Of a stretch of DNA of 64,000 bases, positions 9,143 through 18,259 are shown in pieces. Both the position numbers and the translations under genes were made by a program. The DNA comes from Candidatus Nitrospira neomarina (GTDB lineage: Bacteria; Nitrospirota; Nitrospiria; Nitrospirales; UBA8639). Each line of letters starts with the position of its first letter. Position 1 is the stretch's first letter. The stretch covers positions 434,001 through 498,000 of the forward strand of contig NZ_CP116968.1 of the NCBI RefSeq assembly GCF_032051675.1, given 5' to 3'. The notes under the pieces were generated by a model. That model was not told where the DNA came from, ran no database searches, and saw only the letters and a list, made by a program, of their open reading frames with translations.

Positions 9143-10585
9143 TTAGAGTTTTTTCCCACGTTTCTGAAGCTTTTGCCACAGTTTCGGGAGATGTTGATAT
9201 GCCTGGGATTGCTGGTTCCGAAACCGTTCAACCATCAGTCCGGTGACATAGGCTATGCCGGTTGACCGGGAGTGTTGTTTGATGGCGAGGAGCCGTTGCT
9301 CAGCAACTACCGCATCCTGATGGTGTCCCAGAAGTTCCTGCGTGCATTTCGCCTGTTTAAGAAACCGTTTGGTCTGCTTGCCAAGCATGGGCTCGGCGAG
9401 TTCAAGGGCATACCGCGCACGTTTCAAGAGTATTCGAGTGCGATGCAGTTCAGTCTTCGGGAAAGAGCCGTTTGAGGCATTCACAAAATCCTGAACTTTA
9501 CGAAAGGCGTTTCTCGCTAATTCCGTAATCGTCAGTGGAGATGGCTGAAATGGTAAACGGGTTAGTGAGTCCTCAAAATGATTCAGGAGATTGAGATACC
9601 GGTCACTACGCAATCCCTCCAGAAGTTTGGCACGGGCCACAGACCTCTGATCTTCAAATTTCTTGAGAATCGATTGAAATGCAGGCTGTTCTTGTATGGA
9701 GAGGTCATGGAAATTTTGACGAAATGATTCCAAAAGGACATCCCCGTCCCTGACTTCGCCCAACAAAGAACCAACCCAGCCCAGCTCTTGGCAAACATGC
9801 TCTGTCCATTCCGGGGCGAGAAAAGTACGCACCGCCCGAACGATGGCTCTCATGCGGCGGGTCGCGACTCGCATGCGATGGAGTGCTTCGCTATCCCGAC
9901 CCAAACGGGTTCCGGGATCATGTTGCAACATCTGGAAAAATTGGGAATGAAGCCTATCCCGGATATGTTCTGTCGCGGGTGCTGAAGGATCACTGAACTC
10001 GAGGGTAAGCGGATAGGGAAATTGTAGTGCCTGAAAAATCTTGGGTTGTAATGGTGTCTCCTCTGCCCCGGCATGAACTAAGATCGTGCGGATAGGCTTG
10101 AGTTGAGCGGCTGTACCTTCCTGTAATTCAACCTCTAATTCCTGGAATGAATGCACAATTTTTTTGTCTCTGAGGAGGGCGACGGAGTCCAGGACGACTT
10201 CAGCGATGATCTGGCTGTCTTTCTGAATGCGAACCCCTTTTCTCTTTGTCCGGAGTTTTCCGAGGTGAATGGCCCCCTGTTTTCTAAAAAAAGCCGTCAA
10301 TAAGTCCTGAAATTCCCAGGGAATGCTGCGACTGCCGGAATCAATGCTCAACTCCAGTCGAACGGCACCGCTGGGTATTTTTAATTGCCAGACCCCATGG
10401 GCTTGTTCCACTCGTTTTCGGAGTGTCAGCCCCAATTGACCGAGTCGATGGTGCTCGCTATCAAAATAGGTGGATGTGAAGACGCGGGTGGGGATCGGTT
10501 CGCCCATGTCGGGAGGGATGTGGAAGCCGGGTGGAATCCGAAACTTAATTTCGTCTTCAATCGTCTGGTGAATTTTCCATGGCAT
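9143..10585 (-). CDS. CYTH and CHAD domain protein
   Basis: 480 residues with two domains. The N-terminal CYTH domain carries the EDEIK form of the ExExK signature at residues 10-14, which in this family binds triphosphate-type substrates and metals. The CHAD domain (about 215-475) is helical and rich in His/Arg (for example RMRVATRRMRAIVRA). CHAD proteins bind polyphosphate and localise to polyphosphate granules. Its place directly upstream of ppk1 on the same strand (140 bases apart) supports a role in polyphosphate handling. Whether the CYTH part is an active triphosphatase cannot be judged here. No clear ribosome-binding site is seen. Confidence 0.9.
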   Translation of the reverse strand: MPWKIHQTIEDEIKFRIPPGFHIPPDMGEPIPTRVFTSTYFDSEHHRLGQLGLTLRKRVEQAHGVWQLKIPSGAVRLELSIDSGSRSIPWEFQDLLTAFFRKQGAIHLGKLRTKRKGVRIQKDSQIIAEVVLDSVALLRDKKIVHSFQELEVELQEGTAAQLKPIRTILVHAGAEETPLQPKIFQALQFPYPLTLEFSDPSAPATEHIRDRLHSQFFQMLQHDPGTRLGRDSEALHRMRVATRRMRAIVRAVRTFLAPEWTEHVCQELGWVGSLLGEVRDGDVLLESFRQNFHDLSIQEQPAFQSILKKFEDQRSVARAKLLEGLRSDRYLNLLNHFEDSLTRLPFQPSPLTITELARNAFRKVQDFVNASNGSFPKTELHRTRILLKRARYALELAEPMLGKQTKRFLKQAKCTQELLGHHQDAVVAEQRLLAIKQHSRSTGIAYVTGLMVERFRNQQSQAYQHLPKLWQKLQKRGKKL

Positions 10586-11052
10586 AAAAATTCTATTTGC
10601 AATATTCAGTGTGCCGTGGGTCGTGGAAATGCAAATTTCACGGTATTGGGTTGAGTTCCAAACATAAGAACGTGCTACTTTCTCAGAAAACTGTCAATGA
10701 AGAAAAGAAAATAATCGGTTTGATTTTACTTGAATGGATCACAAGAAAGTGTGAAGTTTTCGTGTAACTGCTTGTCTTTACATGGTAAATGTCGCGTTAT
10801 TCCCCTCAGGCCCTATACGGCCACCTTTATGCTCCGGTGATAACGGGACGCTTTTCTTGAGGGCACTTAATCCAAGTACACGGATATCTCTTTCCTGCAA
10901 GCTCTGTTGCACGCGATGAGAGATCGAGTCGGAACCTGGGTATTAGAAACATATTGTGATCCGGCATTCGAGAGAAGCTGTGTCACCAAAAAATGAATTT
11001 CGATATACTACCAGGCGAAACGAGGGGTTCAAAACACAGAGGAGAATAATTG
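10586..11052. other. Intergenic region between divergent CHAD and phosphatase genes
   Basis: 467 bases that should hold both divergent promoters. I see no convincing -35/-10 pair, terminator or RNA. A 41-codon open stretch on the plus strand (10871-10996) lacks a start with a ribosome-binding site and is not called. Confidence 0.4.
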
Positions 11053-11850
11053 ATGTATAAAGGTTTGCCCGATCATCAACTGACTCAATTGTTGCAAACT
11101 GCTGTCCAGGCGGCCCACGTTGCCGCTGTTCCGATTCGAGCCTATTTCGAAAAGCAGGATTTCCGTATCAGAGAAAAAAGCGATGGTTCACCTGTGACTC
11201 AAGCCGATCAAGAGGGGGAAGCACTTATCCGCAGTCACTTGCTTTCCAACGCCGCAATCGGGCCTCTCGATATTCTTGGTGAAGAAGAAGGGTTACAGGG
11301 GACGGGAACAGGATGGCAATGGGTTGTGGATCCTATCGATGGAACACGATCCTTTATCCATGGGATCCCGTTATTCGGTACCATTATCGCCTTGGTTGAC
11401 ACTCGGGAACAATTTCCTGTCCTTGGAGTGATTCACCTTCCCATGCTCGGCCTCACCTATGCCGCCGCCAGGGGACAAGGGGCCACTCGACAAGGAAAAA
11501 CCTTGCACCTTCCTGAAGATCTTTCCATTGAAAAGGCAATTATCGGAGTGGGCGATTTTGCTCAGTTTTCCAGTGTGGATCGGGAGGCAGATTATCATCA
11601 ACTGTTAGGGATGTCCGGGTATGTGCGAGGGTATACCGATTGTTTTGGGCATGGCCTGGTGATCAGTGGAGCCCTTGGCGCAATGGTGGACCCAGCTTTG
11701 AACCCGTGGGATATCCTGGCTACTCAGGTATTAATTGAGGAGGCCGGAGGGACGGCAATCCTTCGTCCCTCAAAGGATTCCGGAAAGGTTGATGCCATAT
11801 TTGGGAACCGTTTGCTCGTTCAACATCTTGCTCGTGAACTCTCCTTTTAA
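11053..11850 (+). CDS. Inositol monophosphatase family phosphatase, histidinol-phosphatase-like
   Basis: Mg-dependent phosphatase of the FIG superfamily. Metal and substrate motifs are intact: GEEEG at residues 76-80, DPIDGTRS at 93-100 and NPWDILATQVLIEEAGG near 217. The wording of these motifs is closer to HisN-type histidinol-phosphate phosphatases than to CysQ, but the substrate could also be inositol phosphate or PAP. The ATG at 11053 has AGGAG eight bases upstream. It stands alone, with no his genes nearby. The phosphate island around it is the only hint from context. Confidence 0.8.
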   Translation: MYKGLPDHQLTQLLQTAVQAAHVAAVPIRAYFEKQDFRIREKSDGSPVTQADQEGEALIRSHLLSNAAIGPLDILGEEEGLQGTGTGWQWVVDPIDGTRSFIHGIPLFGTIIALVDTREQFPVLGVIHLPMLGLTYAAARGQGATRQGKTLHLPEDLSIEKAIIGVGDFAQFSSVDREADYHQLLGMSGYVRGYTDCFGHGLVISGALGAMVDPALNPWDILATQVLIEEAGGTAILRPSKDSGKVDAIFGNRLLVQHLARELSF

Positions 11851-11890
11851 AATTTTCGGGACTTTGCCGGCAGATGTTTTTCTCCGTGGA

Positions 11891-12138
11891 GCATCTCTGA
11901 CGTGTCGCATGGAATGCCTATCGCATGAATGCCTCCAATGTTTCAAATCCTTATTTCGGGCAACCGGCAGAGATTTATCCGTTTGTCACATTCCCATAAC
12001 GGGGAAGAAATGTTGGTCAGATACCGTTGCCGTCAGACTGGATACCAGATATTGGGCGATCATGGCCCCACTATTGAAACTGTCTGGGGTGTGGGGTATC
12101 GTATTTCTATGATTCATGATAGTTCTGTCCCTTCCTGA
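11891..12138 (+). pseudogene. Remnant of an OmpR/PhoB-type response-regulator DNA-binding domain
   Basis: No intact gene fits here, but two reading frames together resemble the winged-helix effector domain. One frame from 11891 reads ASLTCRMECL and then LFRATGRDLS (to 11980), matching the LTxxE...LLRxxGRxLS pattern. A second frame ends with GPTIETVWGVGYRI (to 12105), the hallmark C-terminus of PhoB/OmpR proteins, then stops at 12138. The frame change lies between about 11981 and 12040. No receiver domain or start codon is visible. I read it as a decayed response regulator lying in the phosphate island. A chance match of GVGYR-type sequence is the alternative. Confidence 0.5.
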
Positions 12139-12238
12139 AGGATTTCCTTCTTGCAAAATTTGATGCCTGTATTGCCCACGGAATCTTTGTGGGCATGAAC
12201 GGGTAGAACCGAATCTATTTTTGAAGGAGTTCAGCCAC

Positions 12239-13798
12239 ATGAAAAGGCTCGCGGTTATTGATATTGGAACGAATTCCATTCACATGGTTCTAGCCGAAAT
12301 TGGAAAAGGATTCTCTTACAAAATTGTCGACCGTATTAAGGAAATGGCCAGATTGGGTGATGGAACCTTTACGTCTCAGCGGTTGTCTCCAGAGGCCATG
12401 GACCGTGGGTTGACCGTCCTAAAACGGTTTTCCATGCTGGCAAAGAATAAGGGATTTGATCCTATTGTACCGATTGCCACCAGTGCGGTCCGCGAGGCAA
12501 AAAATGGAGGGGATTTTTTAAAGCTGGTACGCAAGGAACTTGGGCTTAGAGTGCGGGTCATCACCGGTGAGGAAGAGGCCCGCCTCATCTATTTAGGCGT
12601 CAGGAATACTATGGATCTCGACCATTTTCCCGCCATGATTGTGGATATCGGGGGCGGGTCCGTGGAGTTGATGGCTTGTACACAAAAGCGTTTAAAATTC
12701 GTGAGAAGTCTCAAGTTAGGTGCGATTAGGTTAAAGGATCAATTCCTCAAGGCAGACATACCTGATAAAAAAATGATCAGACGTTTGGAAAATCAGGTTA
12801 GTCAAACCTTGAAGAAATCCTTAACATCAAAGAAACATGACTCTCAATTTAATCAACTTGTGGCCACATCGGGGATGGCGGGAAACCTCGCGGAAATCAT
12901 TTATTTGTCTAGGACGGGACGGCCGCTCTCTCAAATTGATATGGCCACGATTGAGTTAGATGAAGTTCGAGAGGTTGAACGACTGCTGCGGACAAAAGAT
13001 ACACAGACGCGATTGAATATACCCGGCCTGGACCCCAGGCGTGTGGATACGCTCTATTCCGGTGTGTTGGTGTTGCGGATACTGATGGAACGTATCGGAG
13101 TCAAGCAAGCGCGTATCAGTGATAAGGCGATTCGGGAAGGGGTTATTTATGATTTCATTCAACAACATCAGGAAGGGTTGCGGGCGGAACAAGAAATTCC
13201 CCATATTCGCCGGCGTCAGGTCCTTTTGTTGGCCAGACGATACCAATATCCCAAAAACCATGCGCATCATGTGGCGAAGTTGGCATTAAGTTTGTTCGAT
13301 CAGACTCAAACGTTGCATCAACTTGGCGACAGGGAACGGGAGTGGTTGGAATATGCGGCTTTACTTCACGATATTGGGCATCATATTAGAGAGAACAAAC
13401 ACCACAAGCACACCTACTATTTGATCACCCATGCCGATCTTCCCGGGTTTTCGTCTGAAGAATTAGGCATTATGGCCAACGTGGCGCGATATCATCGACG
13501 GGGCCAACCAACGATCAGGCATAAAGGATTTCGACTCTTAAATCGCGACCAGAAAAAAGTTGTCCCATGTCTCAGTGCGATTTTACGAATTGCCGATGGC
13601 CTGGATCGGAGTCATTTTTCTGTGATCAGGAAAATTTCCATAGAACCCGGGAAGCCTCTGCGGCTCCATGTATTTTTTCGCTATGATCCGGAGTTGGAAT
13701 TATGGACAACGGAACGAAGGATGAAACTCTTTGAGAAAACCTTCCATTGCCGGATTGAATTGAAGCCGGCTCCCATTGCCATGAAAACAGTTGCCTAG
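12239..13798 (+). CDS. ppx: Ppx/GppA family exopolyphosphatase with HD-type C-terminal domain
   Basis: Releases phosphate from polyphosphate or hydrolyses pppGpp. The N-terminal actin-like fold begins with AVIDIGTNSIHMV at residues 4-16. It continues with ATSAVREAKNG and the DIGGGSVEL nucleotide loop near 140. The C-terminal part contains an HD-like cluster (LLHDIGHHI near 380, then HKHTYYLI). A length near 519 residues matches E. coli Ppx/GppA. The start at 12239 is set by AAGGAG. It acts opposite to ppk1 in polyphosphate turnover. The sequence does not separate Ppx from GppA activity. Confidence 0.9.
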   Translation: MKRLAVIDIGTNSIHMVLAEIGKGFSYKIVDRIKEMARLGDGTFTSQRLSPEAMDRGLTVLKRFSMLAKNKGFDPIVPIATSAVREAKNGGDFLKLVRKELGLRVRVITGEEEARLIYLGVRNTMDLDHFPAMIVDIGGGSVELMACTQKRLKFVRSLKLGAIRLKDQFLKADIPDKKMIRRLENQVSQTLKKSLTSKKHDSQFNQLVATSGMAGNLAEIIYLSRTGRPLSQIDMATIELDEVREVERLLRTKDTQTRLNIPGLDPRRVDTLYSGVLVLRILMERIGVKQARISDKAIREGVIYDFIQQHQEGLRAEQEIPHIRRRQVLLLARRYQYPKNHAHHVAKLALSLFDQTQTLHQLGDREREWLEYAALLHDIGHHIRENKHHKHTYYLITHADLPGFSSEELGIMANVARYHRRGQPTIRHKGFRLLNRDQKKVVPCLSAILRIADGLDRSHFSVIRKISIEPGKPLRLHVFFRYDPELELWTTERRMKLFEKTFHCRIELKPAPIAMKTVA

Positions 13799-14081
13799 CG
13801 GGTCATCCTATGCGTGAACCCTTCTCTGGAAATGATTCTGGCATTTGTGGGATACTTGCGCATTTTGGAGTCCCAGCATAGGTTAAAATGTAGAGCCGGG
13901 GTTTGAGTGTGTCGCCTTCTCCTTGTAGATCATGGCGGGTCATTCCATCATTACTGCTCACCCAAAGAAAGCATATCCGGTAGACTAACCTGGTTTCGGC
14001 TTGGAAATTGAGATTTCTGGCCTGCAAAGTCCAAAGGCGAGATGCGACCATTCTGCGCTTTCCAGTTTAAGGAGACACCGT

Positions 14082-14699
14082 ATGTTTAGTTTTATGCCTC
14101 GGGAAAGCGGGTTTTTTGATTTATTCGAGCAAGCATCTCAAAACGTCGTGGAAGCAGGACAGTGCTTGAAAGCATTAATGAAGTCCTTTGATGAACCGCA
14201 TACACAAATTCAACACATCAAAAATTTGGAGCACAAGGGTGACGATCTCACTCGTGACATCGTGTATAAACTCAATAAAACATTTATTACCCCGTTAGAT
14301 CGGGAAGATATTCACGCATTGGCCAGCGCGCTCGATGATATTCTGGACGAAATTGATGCGGTGGCCGAATTGTTCATGGTGTTTAAAATAGACCACCCGA
14401 CGCCCATGGCACTCAGGTTGTCCGAAATCCTTCATGATGCCGTTTTAGAGGTCGGGAAAGGGATTGATCTTCTTCGTCATCAAAACTGGGATATGAAGGA
14501 CTGTGCCATTCGAGTGCATAGCTTGGAAAACGAAGCTGACCGGGTGAGCCTAGAAGCGATTTCCCGGTTATTTGAAGAGGAAGCGGATCCCAAGACGGTG
14601 ATGAAGTGGAAAGAGATCTATGAGAATTTTGAGATGGGCACCGATTCGTGTGAGGATGTTGTGAATGTCCTGGAACGGATCGCACTCAAGCATGGATAA
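14082..14699 (+). CDS. DUF47 PhoU-like protein, Pit accessory
   Basis: 205 residues, all helical and acidic. It has the PhoU-like pattern of DUF47 (FFDLFEQASQNVVEAG at the N-terminus, LEHKGDDLTRDIVYKLNKTF near 47, LENEADRVS near 150). Members are usually encoded next to Pit phosphate transporters and are thought to control them. Here the Pit gene begins 56 bases downstream. The ATG at 14082 follows AAGGAG and is preferred to the upstream start at 14001. Confidence 0.9.
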   Translation: MFSFMPRESGFFDLFEQASQNVVEAGQCLKALMKSFDEPHTQIQHIKNLEHKGDDLTRDIVYKLNKTFITPLDREDIHALASALDDILDEIDAVAELFMVFKIDHPTPMALRLSEILHDAVLEVGKGIDLLRHQNWDMKDCAIRVHSLENEADRVSLEAISRLFEEEADPKTVMKWKEIYENFEMGTDSCEDVVNVLERIALKHG

Positions 14700-14755
14700 T
14701 GAAGTGGTAGCCGAATCCTTTCGATTTTTCTGATACTCCTCCCCAAAGCACCTCC

Positions 14756-15748
14756 GTGGCCGAATTCAGCATACTTCTAATTTTAATTATTGTCCTCGCA
14801 CTTCTATTTGATTTTTCAAATGGTTGGCATGATAGTGCCAATGCCGTGGCCACCGTCGTGTCCACTCGGGTCCTGAGCCCCACCTTAGCGGTTCTTTTTG
14901 CCGGTGTTTTGAATGTGGTCGGGGCCTTTATGTCTACCGCGGTAGCCAAGATGGTAGGAAGCGGAATCATCGATCCTGCCGCGATCAATGATGTGGTCAT
15001 TATTTCGGCATTGGGGGGAGCTATCGTTTGGAATTTTATTACCTTACATATGGGGTTGCCTTCCAGTTCCTCCCATGCCTTGATTGGAGCCATGGTTGGT
15101 GCAGGTTTTATTCATGGTGGTGTCGAGGTGTTGCAGGGTGCCGGATTGATAAAGGTTATGGAAGCGATGGTCTCTTCCCCGTTATTGGGTTTTCTTGTGG
15201 CCTTTGTACTCATGATTGGGTTGAGCTGGGCGTTTTTTCGGGCTTCGCGAGGAAGGGCTATGAGGTTGTTTCGACGTCTTCAATTGGTGTCAGCGGGGTT
15301 TATGGCGTTGAGTCATGGAGCCAATGATGCACAAAAAGCGATGGGAATTATTACCTTGGCTTTGCTTTCTGCCGGACATATTCCTTCTGCGGAAGTGCCC
15401 AAATGGGTTATTATTTCCTGTGCCCTCTCTATGGGCCTGGGGACGGCTTTAGGAGGGTGGAAGATCATTCGAACTCTGGGGATGCGAATTGCCAAGTTGG
15501 ATCCTATCCATGGGTTCGCCGCCGAAACCGGAGCCGGTGTAGTGTTGATGGTTACGGCCCATATTGGATTGCCTGTCAGCACGACTCACACGATTACATC
15601 TTCAGTCATGGGCGTGGGGGCGGTCAATCGATTGTCGGCGGTTCGTTGGGGTGTCACCAGGAGAATTGCCTATGCGTGGGTTTTTACCCTTCCCGGTTCG
15701 GCATGCTTAGCCGTCGCTTTTTATCTCCTGCTGTCCGCATTTTTCTAA
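14756..15748 (+). CDS. pit: Inorganic phosphate transporter, Pit family
   Basis: Low-affinity phosphate symporter of the inner membrane. Both conserved family repeats are visible: GWHDSANAVATVVSTR near residues 23-38 and SHGANDAQKAMGI near 184-196. About ten hydrophobic segments and a length of 330 residues fit the short bacterial form. The start is a GTG at 14756 with no strong ribosome-binding site, so translation may depend on the DUF47 gene just upstream. The cell thus has both Pst and Pit uptake in one region. Confidence 0.92.
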   Translation: MAEFSILLILIIVLALLFDFSNGWHDSANAVATVVSTRVLSPTLAVLFAGVLNVVGAFMSTAVAKMVGSGIIDPAAINDVVIISALGGAIVWNFITLHMGLPSSSSHALIGAMVGAGFIHGGVEVLQGAGLIKVMEAMVSSPLLGFLVAFVLMIGLSWAFFRASRGRAMRLFRRLQLVSAGFMALSHGANDAQKAMGIITLALLSAGHIPSAEVPKWVIISCALSMGLGTALGGWKIIRTLGMRIAKLDPIHGFAAETGAGVVLMVTAHIGLPVSTTHTITSSVMGVGAVNRLSAVRWGVTRRIAYAWVFTLPGSACLAVAFYLLLSAFF

Positions 15749-16110
15749 TTGTTCGGTGTTCCTTCATTTTCTGTGATTCTCAAGAAGCTGTTGGCGCGTC
15801 GCATCAGGAATCTGTTTTTGCTGAATTGATAGTTTGAGAGTTCATGTTCCTTGAATCTTGACATTTAGTCATATCTCCTTTTCTTCTCTCCTCTGTTTGT
15901 TCTTCTTTGGTAGAACCATTGACCTGCCCGGTTTTGTGGATACCGTCACATCGATTCCGTCTCAGAGAATTAGTTGTCTGAAGTTGTCTCTACGGTCCCT
16001 CCATTTGGGGATGGTTCCTTCTCATTGCCGCCTTTAGTCTGACGTGTTCAAAGATTGAGTCGCGGGTCCCTTTCACACAATACGCGGCATTGTAACCAAA
16101 AGGAGGAGTT
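15749..16110. other. Intergenic region before the bactofilin gene
   Basis: 362 bases, pyrimidine-rich on the plus strand in the middle. A TTGACA occurs at about 15857 but has no good -10 partner. No gene, terminator or RNA recognised. Confidence 0.4.
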
Positions 16111-16503
16111 ATGGCAGAATCGTATCAAACAGGCGCCCTGGAAGTTTCAACGGTTGGACTTGAAGAGGAAGGGTATCAAATGTATTTGGGCCAAAAGTGT
16201 CGATTGAGCGGCGTATTGAAAGTCCAGGGAATGGCGCGAATCGATGGATTTGTTGAAGGAGAGATTTATGGTAGCGATCTGATTCAAGTGGGAAAAGATG
16301 GAAAGCTTGAAGCCACCGTTAAGGCTAAAGACATTGTCGCACAGGGTCCTCTTCGTGGGGACTTCGTCGCTCTGCAGAAGATACAGTTGCTGGCCCCAGC
16401 GACATTGGAAGGGAAAATCGATGCCCCGGTTTTTCTGCTAGAAGAAGGCGTCTTTGTCAATGGACTGGTGAAAATGGGAATCGTGCGCCCTGCGGGCTCA
16501 TAA
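16111..16503 (+). CDS. Bactofilin-like polymer-forming protein
   Basis: 130 residues built of short glycine/hydrophobic repeats (LSGVLKVQGMARIDGFVEGEIYGSDLIQV, residues ~33-60, shown in part as LKVQGMARIDGFVEGEIYG) typical of the beta-helical bactofilin domain (DUF583). Bactofilins self-assemble into cytoskeletal filaments and often scaffold cell-wall enzymes. It has a very good AGGAGGAG before the ATG, no signal peptide and short polar ends. No peptidase or cell-wall partner is adjacent. Confidence 0.85.
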   Translation: MAESYQTGALEVSTVGLEEEGYQMYLGQKCRLSGVLKVQGMARIDGFVEGEIYGSDLIQVGKDGKLEATVKAKDIVAQGPLRGDFVALQKIQLLAPATLEGKIDAPVFLLEEGVFVNGLVKMGIVRPAGS

Positions 16504-16617
16504 GCCAAGGGGACGTATTTAGCCAATGCACCGAGTGAAAGTCGTGGCATCGAAAGCCGATTGATCTATTGGTGATAAGGTTGACGAGTGGTAAACATTG
16601 TGTCGTGCACAAGGCCC

Positions 16618-17115
16618 TTAGCGTAGCGCTCTGAGCTGCGCAGGGGCCATCCACCATTCTAAATTTCCCCGTCCTACTCCGACGTTTCCATCAAAAGAAA
16701 TAAGGCAGCCTCCGGCCTTTTTGACCGAAAGACCTGAGCTGTTCTTTCCAAAAATCATCAAGGCGGCTGTTTGGCCAAGATGAGGTTCATGCCCGACGCA
16801 CATGACGAAGGCATCCGTTGAAAATTTTTGGAATAGAGGGAATAACAGCATGGGGGATTGGTCATACACCAGCTCAGGGCACAGCTGAATCGTTGCTGTG
16901 ATCTGTAGCGTCTCTTTGGTAATCTCAGCCGTCTGTTGAGTACGGATTAATGGACTGCACAAGAGGTGTGTGGGCTTCACTCCAATACGTTTGAGCCCTG
17001 CAGCGACCTGTTCAGTTTTGGCAATACCTTCTTTGGTCAGAGGGCGTTCGCGTTCAGAGTGGTCCCATTCATGTGGGTTAACAGCAATGCCATGGCGCAA
17101 TAAAAGACAATTCAT
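16618..17115 (-). CDS. sixA: Phosphohistidine phosphatase SixA
   Basis: Histidine-phosphatase superfamily enzyme that dephosphorylates phosphohistidine proteins such as phosphorelay HPt domains. The catalytic RHG is at residues 7-9, the second arginine motif SPLIRTQQTAE at ~55-65 and the second histidine in VGHEPHLG at ~106. A length of 165 residues fits SixA. It converges on the bactofilin gene. Its neighbours suggest general phosphate metabolism, but no partner protein is visible. Confidence 0.88.
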   Translation of the reverse strand: MNCLLLRHGIAVNPHEWDHSERERPLTKEGIAKTEQVAAGLKRIGVKPTHLLCSPLIRTQQTAEITKETLQITATIQLCPELVYDQSPMLLFPLFQKFSTDAFVMCVGHEPHLGQTAALMIFGKNSSGLSVKKAGGCLISFDGNVGVGRGNLEWWMAPAQLRALR

Positions 17116-17240
17116 ATAGACATCTCCTTATGTTGACCCATTTAGAGCGACTTTGCCGGTTATCATACCTCAAAATTAACATCCTCTACAGTCTCTGCAA
17201 AAGTTAAAAAATGCCAAGGTGAAACTGAAGACCAGGATGC

Positions 17241-17274
17241 CCCAATGAGCACTTCACAGAAAGTGTTCACTGGG
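17241..17274. repeat. Imperfect 14-bp inverted repeat
   Basis: Bases 17241-17254 pair with 17261-17274 with one mismatch and one G-T pair across a 6-base loop. No T-tract follows on either strand, so a simple terminator is unlikely. Only one copy was noticed. Confidence 0.5.
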
Positions 17275-17684
17275 AATTAAAATTGGGCAACGAAGGCAAC
17301 ATTAGAATGGGGCAATGCAACGTCATGGCATTTCTCTGCCGATCAACCAATTATTTGTCTGTGTAAGGCCAACCTAAGTATCCATGGAGGATGGGCTGAC
17401 CTAAGCCAACGCAGCATACTTATTGCCAAAGATGCTGAAGGGTCGCCTGGGTACCAAAGAGACAGGCTTGTGCAATAGACCTCTCATGATCAGAGAGCAT
17501 CATAATCAGGGGAAGAAAGTAAACAAGTCATAGCCCAAGAATACGGGCACCGTATGCTTCGGCGATGGTTGCTATAGGAAAGAATTCTTAATGGCGAGAT
17601 GACCTGATTTCGTTTGGTGTTCCCCACTCTTACGCATGCGACGTGTAATGACCATCTTGACAATTAGGGAATTTGCGCTAATAG

Positions 17685-17712
17685 TATCGAAAATCGATAT
17701 CGATAAACGATA
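17685..17712. promoter_or_regulatory. Operator-like dyad in front of the PadR-family gene
   Basis: The layout is TATCG, AAA, ATCGATATCGAT, AAA, CGATA. The 12-base core is a perfect palindrome and the outer 5-base arms are inverted repeats of each other. It lies 31 bases before the padR-type start and overlaps the expected -10 region of a TTGACA at 17657-17662. It probably binds the PadR-family regulator encoded next to it. Confidence 0.65.
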
Positions 17713-17743
17713 ACAGAATCTTATTTCCCTAACTGAAGTTTTT

Positions 17744-18085
17744 ATGCCCACCAGTAATCACGAGCCTACTCGGCGCATGGTGCGCCAATTTTTCTTGGGT
17801 TTCGTCAAAATCCATATCTTGCACCATGCCGCTGAGGAGCCCGTCTGTGGAGTTGATTTGGCTCAGGAATTGGCTAGCCATGGTTACCAGCTGAGTCCAG
17901 GCACCCTTTATCCAACATTGCACGGTCTGGAAGCGGCAGGATATCTCCGATGCCAACTGGAACTTCAATCGGGACGCCGCCGAAGAACCTACACCATCAC
18001 CAGATCCGGCCGACAGGCCTTGGTTCAAGCCAGACAGCAAATACGAGAACTAACAGAAGAGGTCATGAATCCAGAAACCAGTTGA
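17744..18085 (+). CDS. PadR-family transcriptional regulator
   Basis: 113 residues with the PadR winged helix. The visible pattern is FFLGFVKIHILHHAAEE, then the recognition region GYQLSPGTLYPTLHGLEAAGYL (~47-68, key residues S-PGTLYP-L--LE--GYL), then the wing with RRRTYTIT. PadR proteins usually repress nearby efflux or detoxification genes and respond to small ligands. The RND efflux genes downstream on the same strand and the dyad upstream support autoregulation and control of efflux. The start ATG at 17744 has no strong ribosome-binding site. Confidence 0.88.
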   Translation: MPTSNHEPTRRMVRQFFLGFVKIHILHHAAEEPVCGVDLAQELASHGYQLSPGTLYPTLHGLEAAGYLRCQLELQSGRRRRTYTITRSGRQALVQARQQIRELTEEVMNPETS

Positions 18086-18259
18086 CGAAAGGAGACTGCT
18101 GGGAACAGTTACTCATCAATTCCGTGATATGAATTAGGGTGTACAAGAAGGATGAGAAGAGAAAAAAGTGTTTCAAATGGATCTAGCCCCATGCTGGGAC
18201 ATTCTTCAACACATAACTGGTGAATGGTCACCATAATGATAAATACGAAGGACCCCTCA

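Larger units (their letters stand above)
17116..17743. other. 628-base region between sixA and the padR-type gene, possibly gene remnants
   Basis: No intact gene. The minus strand has open stretches interrupted by stops, the clearest spanning 17420-17609 with one internal TGA, and a short one ending in VAFVAQF at 17277. I do not recognise either. The end nearest padR holds a TTGACA (17657-17662) and an operator-like dyad, listed separately. Confidence 0.35.

Noticed and set aside
13803-14051. 82-codon minus-strand frame between ppx and the DUF47 gene
   Set aside because: No ribosome-binding site and no protein-like pattern; it sits where the plus-strand promoter should be.
17420-17609. Minus-strand open stretches with one internal TGA that read like protein
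   Set aside because: Not recognised as any family and no start; could be a gene remnant but the evidence is only impression.
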